Shown: positions 1 to 5,130 of the stretch, one piece after another | Layout: each line of letters starts with the position of its first letter | Position numbering within the stretch: the stretch's first letter is position 1 | Source: Planctomycetaceae bacterium | GTDB taxonomy: Bacteria; Planctomycetota; Planctomycetia; Planctomycetales; Planctomycetaceae | Assembly (NCBI GenBank): GCA_027080405.1 | Contig: JALWSL010000074.1 | Location: 1 to 5,130, forward strand | Direction: 5' to 3' | DNA: 5,130 bases | Made by a program: the position numbers and the translations under genes | Notes under the pieces: model-generated | What the model was told of the DNA's origin: nothing | The model's database searches: none | The model's input: only the letters and a program-made list of their open reading frames with translations

Positions 1-1
1 G

Positions 2-832
2 AAGGGACATCACTGGGGGATGTCGATCGATTTGAATCTCTGCACCGGATGTTCCGCCTGTGTGGTGGCGTGTCAGTCGGAGAACAATGTTCCGGTTGTT
101 GGCAAGGACGAAGTTCGTCGACAGAGAGAAATGCACTGGATGCGGATTGATCGTTACATCGATGGCGAAGAGGATGACATCCAGGTTTCGTATCAGCCGA
201 TGATGTGCCAGCACTGCGATAACGCTCCGTGTGAAACGGTCTGCCCGGTATTAGCGACAACACACAGTAGTGAAGGACTCAACGAACAGGTTTACAACCG
301 ATGCGTCGGCACGCGGTACTGTGCGAACAACTGCCCATACAAAGTTCGGCGATTCAACTGGTTCAATTATTCGCATGAAGATTCGTTGGTGAATCTGGCT
401 CTCAATCCGGATGTCACGGTTCGTGCCCGTGGGGTCATGGAAAAATGCTCGATGTGTATTCAACGTATTGAAGAAGGAAAAGTTGACGCCAAACGCCGCG
501 GTGTGCAAGTTGCAGATGGCGATATTCAAACCGCCTGTCAGCAATCGTGTCCTGCCAGGGCGATCACCTTTGGTGACATGAACGACTCGAATAGCGAAAT
601 TCATAAAACTGGGGACAACCCGCGTCGATACGGCGTTTTGGAAGAATTCAACTTCCGCCAGTCTGTTTCCTATCTTCGCATTGTGAGGAATCGTGAAGAA
701 CAGAGCGGCGGAAAAGATGGTCATGGCGAGCACGAGAATCATGAGCACTCTGAAGTAACGCCATCAAATTCGAACAACATTGTCAATCTGGACGAAAAAC
801 GTACCAGTGAAACAGGAGGGAAACATGTCTGA
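2..832 (+). CDS. actB: ActB, iron-sulphur domain (3' part of gene; start lies upstream of window)
   Basis: Electron-transfer subunit of Alternative Complex III, related to the PsrB/NrfC iron-sulphur family. The reading frame is open from the first bases (KGHHWG precedes the first Met at 20), and that Met lies just before the first cluster motif, so it is an internal residue and not a start. Family ActB proteins are about 1000 residues, with an N-terminal molybdopterin-oxidoreductase-like domain that lacks the cofactor; only the C-terminal ferredoxin-like part is here. Counting from the Met at 20, cysteines fall at 8/11/14/18, 63/66/71/75, 95/101/105 and 143/146/173/177. The third group ([11 protein letters not shown]) has Thr98 where a fourth Cys is expected, the pattern of a [3Fe-4S] cluster; the other three fit [4Fe-4S]. 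A polar, His-rich tail follows from about residue 228. The gene overlaps actC by 8 bp. The ActB assignment is firm given the following actC-F genes. Confidence 0.95.
   Translation, partial: KGHHWGMSIDLNLCTGCSACVVACQSENNVPVVGKDEVRRQREMHWMRIDRYIDGEEDDIQVSYQPMMCQHCDNAPCETVCPVLATTHSSEGLNEQVYNRCVGTRYCANNCPYKVRRFNWFNYSHEDSLVNLALNPDVTVRARGVMEKCSMCIQRIEEGKVDAKRRGVQVADGDIQTACQQSCPARAITFGDMNDSNSEIHKTGDNPRRYGVLEEFNFRQSVSYLRIVRNREEQSGGKDGHGEHENHEHSEVTPSNSNNIVNLDEKRTSETGGKHV
814..820 (+). promoter_or_regulatory. Shine-Dalgarno sequence of actC
   Basis: AGGAGGG lies 4 nt before the ATG at 825, inside the last codons of actB. It decides the actC start: the in-frame ATG at 780 would add 15 polar residues and lacks a comparable site. 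Its position inside actB fits translational coupling. Confidence 0.8.
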
Positions 833-2264
833 AACCTCTCCCTTGAGGCCAGCACTGGTTACCGGTGACAAGTCGCTGGGAGATATCACAAACGATATTT
901 CCGCACCAATGGCTGGCACACCCTCCCCAATGTGGTGGGCCGCGTTCTTGATTGCGTTTTCCGCTCTTGTGCTCGGAGTCGTTGCGGTTACCTATCAAAT
1001 TGCAACCGGTATCGGAACCTGGGGATTGAACAAGACCGTTGGCTGGGCATTCGATATTACGAACTTCGTTTTCTGGGTCGGTATTGGGCACGCCGGGACG
1101 TTGATTTCCGCGGTGCTGTTCCTGTTCCGACAGAAATGGCGCACCGCGGTGAATCGTTCCGCCGAAGCGATGACATTATTCGCGGTGATGTGTGCCGGAC
1201 TGTTCCCCTTGATTCACATGGGACGCCCATGGCTGGCATTCTGGATGGTCCCCTATCCGAACGAACGAGGCTCTTTGTGGGTAAACTTCAAATCGCCCTT
1301 GTTGTGGGATGTGTTCGCGATCTCTACTTACCTTTCGGTTTCGGCTGTCTTCTGGTACATCGGTCTGATTCCCGATTTTGCCACCATTCGCGACAAAGCC
1401 AAACCTGGTTTGCGCAGGACGATCTTTTCAATACTCTCTTTTGGCTGGGACGGTTCTGCCAGAACGTGGCTTCATTATGAAACGGTTTATCTGCTACTGG
1501 CGGGACTCGCCACGCCACTGGTTTTTTCCGTCCATAGTATTGTGAGTATGGATTTTGCAACGTCTGTTCTTCCCGGTTGGCACACGACAATCTTCCCGCC
1601 CTACTTTGTTGCGGGGGCGATTTTCAGCGGGTTGGCTATGGTGTTGACTCTGATGCTGATCGCCCGCAAAACGATGCAACTTGAAGATTACATCACCATC
1701 AAGCACGTCGAGCGGATGTGCCTGCTGATGCTTTCAATGGGTTGCATCGTCGGTCTGGCTTACGGGACGGAGTTTTTCATCGCCGCCTACGGCGGGAACC
1801 CGTTTGAGCAGTTCGTTTTTATGAACCGTGCACTGGGGCCGATGAACTGGGCGTATTGGACAATGGTCACGTGTAACGTGGTCATTCCGCAGGTGTTGTG
1901 GTTCAAATCGGTACGAACTTCCTTGCCGGCCGTTTTTGTGATTACGATTTTCGTGAATATCGGAATGTGGTTTGAACGCTTCGTGATTATCGTGACCAGT
2001 TTGCATCGCGATTTTCTGCCGTCGAGTTGGGCGCATTACGTTCCTTCGTTGGTTGAAATCGCAACGTTGATTGGCAGTTTCGGTTTGTTTTTCACGCTCT
2101 TTTTGATTTTCTGTCGTATTGCCCCGGCGATCGCCATCGCTGAGGTGAAAGATGCCGCGAATGTGAAAAAACGTGAGGTCCTACTGGAAGCACGCAACGA
2201 ACCACCACAGATAATCGATACCGATCCGGTTTCCGTCAACGTCGATCCTTCCATGGGGTGTTGA
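825..2264 (+). CDS. actC: ActC, NrfD/PsrC-type quinol-oxidising membrane subunit of ACIII
   Basis: Integral membrane subunit, 479 residues, expected to anchor ActB and hold the quinol site close to its [3Fe-4S] cluster. About ten hydrophobic segments are visible, roughly at residues 38-60, 80-101, 115-132, 158-181, 220-241, 258-280, 298-320, 342-360, 367-391 and 408-430, matching the NrfD/PolysulfideReductase-C fold. Conserved-looking polar residues in or beside helices include His89 (GIGHAGT), His131 (LIHMGRPW), Asp162 (LLWDVFA) and the stretch MWFERFVII at 381-389. His131 and Asp162 are candidate quinol ligands or proton carriers by analogy with solved ACIII structures; this equivalence is inferred, not aligned. 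The N-terminal 35 residues and the C-terminal 45 are polar, and the protein ends in Met-Gly-Cys. The start at ATG 825 is chosen for its strong ribosome site and for the 8-bp overlap with actB. A 127-bp gap separates it from actD. Confidence 0.95.
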   Translation: MSETSPLRPALVTGDKSLGDITNDISAPMAGTPSPMWWAAFLIAFSALVLGVVAVTYQIATGIGTWGLNKTVGWAFDITNFVFWVGIGHAGTLISAVLFLFRQKWRTAVNRSAEAMTLFAVMCAGLFPLIHMGRPWLAFWMVPYPNERGSLWVNFKSPLLWDVFAISTYLSVSAVFWYIGLIPDFATIRDKAKPGLRRTIFSILSFGWDGSARTWLHYETVYLLLAGLATPLVFSVHSIVSMDFATSVLPGWHTTIFPPYFVAGAIFSGLAMVLTLMLIARKTMQLEDYITIKHVERMCLLMLSMGCIVGLAYGTEFFIAAYGGNPFEQFVFMNRALGPMNWAYWTMVTCNVVIPQVLWFKSVRTSLPAVFVITIFVNIGMWFERFVIIVTSLHRDFLPSSWAHYVPSLVEIATLIGSFGLFFTLFLIFCRIAPAIAIAEVKDAANVKKREVLLEARNEPPQIIDTDPVSVNVDPSMGC

Positions 2265-2282
2265 AAATTGCGTGCAGCAGGA

Positions 2283-2332
2283 GATCAGCATCGTTTGGAC
2301 ACATTGACAAACAGGAATGACCAGAGCTGATC
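2283..2332 (+). repeat. Inverted repeat GATCAGC / GCTGATC
   Basis: Arms of 7 bp at 2283-2289 and 2326-2332 are perfect reverse complements separated by 36 nt. The right arm shares its GATC with the left half of the 14-bp palindrome, so in RNA the two pairings would exclude each other. Arms this short can occur by chance. Confidence 0.4.
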
Positions 2333-2342
2333 AATATTGATC
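2329..2342. repeat. Perfect 14-bp palindrome in the actC-actD gap
   Basis: GATCAATATTGATC is identical to its own reverse complement. It sits 49 bp before the actD start and is flanked by direct GAATGAC repeats. This form suits a dimeric regulator's operator or a weak RNA hairpin, but there is no direct evidence for either; a 14-bp palindrome has a substantial chance of arising somewhere in 5 kb. Confidence 0.5.
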
Positions 2343-2391
2343 CAGAATGACGACAACCGAATCTGTTCCATTCTGTTTGGGATAAGTAATC

Positions 2392-2931
2392 ATGAGTAAA
2401 CAACTTTTATTGGCCACGTTCGAGCACGCGGATGATCTGCTCGCCGCAACGACGGTTGCTCGTGAAAAGGGCTTGCGCATTGTCGATGCCTTCACACCGT
2501 ATGCGGTGCATGGGCTGGATCGTGCAATGGGCTTGCGGCCCTCACGGTTGACGTGGGTCTGTTTTACCTTCGCGATGATCGGCGTTTGCGGGATGCTCTG
2601 TTTTGAACATCTTGTCGCTTCCGTCTGGTGGCCTATTGATATCGGTGGCAAACCCTGGAACTCGCTTCCTTCAGATGTCCCTGTCGCCTTTGAAGCAGCC
2701 GTGTTTCTGGGGGCGTTCAGCTCCGTGTTCGCGTTGCTGATCGTCGGCCGTCTCTACCCTGGCAAGAAATCACGAAAAGTCCCGGCTCGTGTGACAGACG
2801 ACCAGTTTATTCTGGTCATCGAAAAGACCGACGCCGCATTCGATACCGAAGCAGTCGAAAAAATGTTGCTGTGCCATCATGCGGTTGATGTTGAACAGTG
2901 CATCGAAAAAAATGGGGAGTTCCAATTGTGA
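2392..2931 (+). CDS. actD: ActD, DUF3341-type membrane subunit of ACIII
   Basis: Small membrane subunit of ACIII, 179 residues, the usual size for the family. The first 50 residues look like a small alpha/beta domain facing the cytoplasm (LLATFEHADDLLAA, then GLRIVDAFTPYAVHGLD at 27-43). Two transmembrane helices follow at about 53-75 and 98-119, joined by a loop with the family-typical WWPIDIGGKPWNSLPSDVPV at 79-98. A soluble C-terminal domain with a second alpha/beta pattern (FILVIEK at 139-145) ends the protein. In solved ACIII structures this subunit packs against the other membrane subunits and carries no cofactor; its precise role is unclear. An in-frame TAA at 2383-2385 rules out an earlier start. 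Only a weak GGGA (2379-2382), 9 nt upstream, serves as a ribosome site, in contrast to the other genes here. The stop overlaps the actE start. Confidence 0.93.
   Translation: MSKQLLLATFEHADDLLAATTVAREKGLRIVDAFTPYAVHGLDRAMGLRPSRLTWVCFTFAMIGVCGMLCFEHLVASVWWPIDIGGKPWNSLPSDVPVAFEAAVFLGAFSSVFALLIVGRLYPGKKSRKVPARVTDDQFILVIEKTDAAFDTEAVEKMLLCHHAVDVEQCIEKNGEFQL
2914..2919 (+). promoter_or_regulatory. Shine-Dalgarno sequence deciding the GTG start of actE
   Basis: GGGGAG lies 8 nt before the GTG at 2928. It supports that GTG over the in-frame ATG at 2898, which has no purine-rich site at the right distance and would put a basic stretch with a Pro ahead of the signal-anchor helix. Confidence 0.75.
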
Positions 2932-3968
2932 ATTTGACACGAATCAATATCGTATTGGCCGTGCTGCTGGTGTTGACCTCACTTTTTGCTGTCTCCTTGA
3001 AGGTTGATTACTCGAAGCCGAATATCGAATTTCTGCCCACGATGGTGCATTCACCCGCCTATGATGCGTATGCAGCGAATCCGAATTTCCCGAATGGGCG
3101 AACCTTGCAGGCTCCCGTTCCCGGGACAATTCCTCGTGGTGAGCTCCCCTTGTACTACACCGCGAGCAAAGAAGATGCGGTAAGAGCCGGGCTGGAATTG
3201 AAAAATCCGTTTGCTCTCGATGCCCCAATCGAAATCGGGCAGGAAGCACCATCCGCCGGGAATGACACCGCTTCGAAAACCGCTACAAATACGAAGAAGA
3301 CAAAGAAACTCAGCAAAGAAGAACTGGCCGAGACGCTGAAGATGAAGAAGCTGGCAGCCGCTCAGGCGCGACTCAATGCCTCTATCGAGCGAGGCGCCGA
3401 AATCTTCAACACGTTCTGCATTACCTGTCACGGCCCGAGTGGATTGGGGGATGGCCCGGTCACCAAACGGGGGTTTCCACCACCTCCGCCGTTGCCAACA
3501 GGGAAATCAAGCGAAATGAAAGACGGTCAGTTATTCCATATTCTGACCTACGGACAAGGCAGCATGGCTCCGATGATCTCGCAACTTTCACGCAGTCAGC
3601 GGTGGGACGCCATCAACTATGTCCGCACGTTGCAAAAAGGAAAAAAACCGGCTGGAACGGTTCCCCCTGCAGATGGCAAAAAAGCGGTCACTTCTGGAAC
3701 GGAATCCAAACCTGCTGCCAAAGCGGAAACAAAACCGCAATCCAAAACAGGAACGAAATCAGCTCCGAAGCCGGAATCCAAAGTAGATTCAAAAACGAAA
3801 CCGAAAGCTGCGTCCAAGACAGCCCCCGAGAAGAAAACCGAGAAGAAAACCGGGGCGAAACCTGAACAGAAACCTCAAGTGGAATCAAAATCAGCCAGTC
3901 CAGACCCCAAAACAGCGAAACCTGATGAGACAGGCAAAACGCCCCAGGCTGAGGAGAAAAAACCGTGA
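2928..3968 (+). CDS. actE: ActE, membrane-anchored monohaem cytochrome c subunit of ACIII
   Basis: Periplasmic c-type cytochrome subunit, 346 residues from the GTG start, which overlaps the actD stop as GTGA. A hydrophobic segment at 8-24 acts as signal peptide or anchor; no lipobox Cys is present, although characterised ActE proteins are lipid-anchored. The ActE-type N-terminal region follows: EFLPTMVHSPAYDAY at 34-48, then GRTLQAPVPGTIPRGELP at 57-74 and LKNPF at 91-95. A charged linker rich in Lys, Ala and Glu runs from about 100 to 150. The cytochrome domain has one haem motif, CITCH (Cys164, Cys167, His168), then GDGPVTKRGFPPPPP, and Met213 in GQGSMAPM as the likely distal ligand. WDAINYVRTLQ at 226-236 is the usual last helix of the fold. 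Residues 237-346 form a Lys/Pro/Thr/Ser/Ala tail of low complexity. The protein probably takes electrons within the complex or passes them to an acceptor. Linker and tail make it longer than the core family domain. Confidence 0.93.
   Translation: MNLTRINIVLAVLLVLTSLFAVSLKVDYSKPNIEFLPTMVHSPAYDAYAANPNFPNGRTLQAPVPGTIPRGELPLYYTASKEDAVRAGLELKNPFALDAPIEIGQEAPSAGNDTASKTATNTKKTKKLSKEELAETLKMKKLAAAQARLNASIERGAEIFNTFCITCHGPSGLGDGPVTKRGFPPPPPLPTGKSSEMKDGQLFHILTYGQGSMAPMISQLSRSQRWDAINYVRTLQKGKKPAGTVPPADGKKAVTSGTESKPAAKAETKPQSKTGTKSAPKPESKVDSKTKPKAASKTAPEKKTEKKTGAKPEQKPQVESKSASPDPKTAKPDETGKTPQAEEKKP
3636..3965 (+). repeat. Low-complexity Lys/Pro-rich coding tract (ActE tail)
   Basis: This A-rich stretch of actE encodes 110 residues with about 28 Lys against about 14 Asp/Glu, plus many Pro, Thr, Ser and Ala and no bulky hydrophobic core. 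Short degenerate units such as SKT, TKP and ESK recur. At 3828-3839 and 3840-3851 a 12-bp unit encoding Glu-Lys-Lys-Thr is duplicated perfectly in tandem, a sign of recent slippage or expansion. Confidence 0.8.
3951..3956 (+). promoter_or_regulatory. Shine-Dalgarno sequence of actF
   Basis: GAGGAG lies 8 nt before the GTG at 3965, inside the final codons of actE. It supports a GTG start that overlaps the actE stop by 4 bp (GTGA), the same arrangement as at the actD/actE junction. Confidence 0.75.
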
Positions 3969-5128
3969 ACAATACAGATCTCTCAATACCACAAAGTTTG
4001 AATCGCAAGCTCATCACAGCTGCTGTTGTCGGTGTGGTTATCGTAGCACTGACGGCTGTTGTTTCGCCGATGCGTGCATGGGCGAATCTGTTACTCGTTT
4101 CATACTACCTGATCACTCTCGGCCTGGGCGGCGCTCTGTTTCTCGCATTGACAACCGTGACAGGAGCCGGTTGGAGTACCGCTTTCAGAAGAGTTCCCGA
4201 AGCAATGACGGGGGTACTCCCTATCGCCGGGGTAGCGATGCTGGCAACAATCGCGATTCGTCTGCCCGAATATGGCTGGCACCATCACGGCGGGCATGAC
4301 CCCGGTACCTACTGGTTCAAGGAACTCTGGTTATCCCCGAAACTGTTGATGATGCGCGCCGTAATTTATGTTCTCCTCTGGATTATCTTTGCCAAACTTC
4401 TTGTCGGGCAGTCTCGCAATCAGGATCTCCGGGGTGGGGAACAGCGTCCGATCAATCCCATGATTTCCGCTCTGTTCATTTTTGTCTTCGGTATCACAAT
4501 CACTCTGGCAGGAATCGACTGGATCATGTCTTTGGAACCGCTCTGGTTCAGCACCATGTGGGGCGTTTACCAGTTTGCCGGCTTGATGATGGGTATTCTG
4601 AGTAGCATCATCATCGCTTCCATCCTGTTGCGAAGGATCGGAATCCTCGAAGGTATCTTCCGTGACGATCACCTGCAGGATCTCGGAAAATTGCAGCTCG
4701 GCTTCGCCTGCTTCTGGATGTATATCTGGTTTTCGCAATTCATGTTGATCTGGTATTCCAACATCCCGGAAGAAACTTCCTATTTCATTTTGAGAACCAA
4801 GGGCGCCTGGGGGCCGATTGTCGTGATCGCAATTCTGTTGAACTGGATCGTTCCGTTTTTCGCTTTGCTGCCCCGTCCCTGCAAGCGAAATGAATCGGTC
4901 ATGTTCAGGGTCGCTGCCATCGTGTTGGTTGGTCGCTGGGTCGATCTTTACATGATGATCTTCCCTCCTGTGACCAGTGAAGTTCCCGTATTCGGACTCC
5001 CGGAAATCGCGTCATTCGTCTGCGTTGTTTCGCTGGCGAGCCTGTTGTTCATCAAAACATTCACCGCGGCGGCCCCCGTTCCCGGAAACGATCCTTACCT
5101 TCAGGAAAGTTTGCACTATCACTGCTGA
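3965..5128 (+). CDS. actF: ActF, NrfD-like membrane subunit of ACIII
   Basis: Polytopic membrane subunit, 387 residues, a distant paralogue of ActC; in the family it completes the membrane part and has been proposed to take part in proton movement. About ten hydrophobic segments are visible, roughly at 16-33, 42-64, 82-99, 128-147, 166-185, 198-222, 243-263, 283-302, 313-333 and 345-365. ActF-like stretches include AWANLLLVSYYLITLGLGG (38-56), GIDWIMSLEPLWFSTMWGVY (183-202), WFSQFMLIWYSNIPEE (255-270), GRWVDLYMMIFPP (323-335) and the C-terminal DPYLQESLH (376-384). A His-rich loop (HHHGGH, 106-111) lies between the third and fourth helices. The start is GTG at 3965, supported by the ribosome site and the 4-bp overlap with actE. 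The gene is complete, and its stop lies 2 bp before the window end, so nothing can be said about what follows (oxidase genes are common there in other ACIII operons). Confidence 0.93.
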   Translation: MNNTDLSIPQSLNRKLITAAVVGVVIVALTAVVSPMRAWANLLLVSYYLITLGLGGALFLALTTVTGAGWSTAFRRVPEAMTGVLPIAGVAMLATIAIRLPEYGWHHHGGHDPGTYWFKELWLSPKLLMMRAVIYVLLWIIFAKLLVGQSRNQDLRGGEQRPINPMISALFIFVFGITITLAGIDWIMSLEPLWFSTMWGVYQFAGLMMGILSSIIIASILLRRIGILEGIFRDDHLQDLGKLQLGFACFWMYIWFSQFMLIWYSNIPEETSYFILRTKGAWGPIVVIAILLNWIVPFFALLPRPCKRNESVMFRVAAIVLVGRWVDLYMMIFPPVTSEVPVFGLPEIASFVCVVSLASLLFIKTFTAAAPVPGNDPYLQESLHYHC

Positions 5129-5130
5129 AA

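Larger units (their letters stand above)
2265..2391. other. Intergenic gap between actC and actD
   Basis: This 127-bp stretch is the only non-coding interval longer than a few bases. No open reading frame with a ribosome site is seen in it. It contains a perfect 14-bp palindrome, a longer inverted repeat sharing one arm with it, and two direct copies of GAATGAC at 2315-2321 and 2345-2351 that flank the palindrome. A TTGACA at 2304-2309 resembles a -35 box but no convincing -10 box follows at 16-19 nt. No GC-rich hairpin followed by a T run is present, so there is no visible intrinsic terminator and the operon probably reads through. Confidence 0.6.

Noticed and set aside
20..22. ATG at 20 as the true start of a small ferredoxin-like gene
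   Set aside because: The frame is open upstream to the window edge with family-like residues, and no ribosome site at normal spacing is clear; it is an internal Met of the large ActB.
251..748. Long minus-strand open frame (165 codons) opposite actB
   Set aside because: It lies wholly within the convincing ActB iron-sulphur domain, shows no recognisable motif and has no neighbour on that strand; it is a shadow of codon use.
932..1480. Plus-strand open frame of 182 codons inside actC in another frame
   Set aside because: The translation is Arg/Cys-rich without domain character, and the ActC frame is continuous and clearly membrane-spanning across it.
2..2264. Qrc, Psr or Nrf complex instead of ACIII
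   Set aside because: The iron-sulphur plus NrfD pair alone would allow these, but the following DUF3341-type ActD, monohaem ActE and second NrfD-like ActF are specific to the act operon.
2304..2309. TTGACA as the -35 box of an internal promoter for actD-F
   Set aside because: No acceptable -10 box at 16-19 nt; the nearest A/T-rich hexamers lie 22-25 nt downstream. Promoter rules in the likely host group are poorly known, so it is kept only as a remark.
2898..2900. ATG at 2898 as the start of actE
   Set aside because: It would overlap actD by 34 bp and add ten residues without a ribosome site, while the GTG at 2928 has a good site and a 4-bp overlap.
3573..3575. Met216 as the distal haem ligand of ActE
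   Set aside because: The spacing to the later Gln and Trp matches the family's ligand Met better for Met213; Met216 remains possible but less likely.

Overview
The window carries five consecutive plus-strand genes of an Alternative Complex III (ACIII, Act or MFIcc) operon, a respiratory quinol:electron-acceptor oxidoreductase found in bacteria that lack, or supplement, the cytochrome bc1 complex. The order is the canonical actB (3' part only), actC, actD, actE, actF. ActA, the pentahaem cytochrome, and the large N-terminal molybdopterin-oxidoreductase-like part of ActB would lie upstream of the window.

Layout: positions 2-832 encode the iron-sulphur domain of ActB, with 15 cysteines in a 4+4+3+4 pattern. 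Positions 825-2264 encode ActC, an NrfD/PsrC-type membrane subunit. A 127-bp gap (2265-2391) follows, the only sizeable non-coding stretch, which holds a perfect 14-bp palindrome and an overlapping longer inverted repeat. Positions 2392-2931 encode ActD, 2928-3968 the monohaem cytochrome ActE and 3965-5128 ActF, a second NrfD-like membrane protein. The actB/actC, actD/actE and actE/actF junctions overlap by 8, 4 and 4 bp, each with a good Shine-Dalgarno sequence, so translation is probably coupled. actE and actF both start with GTG inside a GTGA overlap.

How they work together (established for the family): quinol is oxidised at the membrane subunit ActC, and electrons pass through the [3Fe-4S] and [4Fe-4S] clusters of ActB to the haems of ActA and ActE, then to a soluble cytochrome or directly to a haem-copper oxidase. 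ActD and ActF complete the membrane part.

Organism: base composition is close to 50% G+C. The protein style (NrfD-type ActC and ActF, a DUF3341-type ActD, and ActE with a long Lys/Pro/Ala tail) suggests a Planctomycetota-like bacterium. This is inference from general appearance, not a proven assignment.

The system itself is known. The less ordinary points are the isolated structured gap before actD, the 110-residue basic low-complexity tail and charged linker of ActE, the absence of a lipobox in ActE, and the His-rich tail of ActB.
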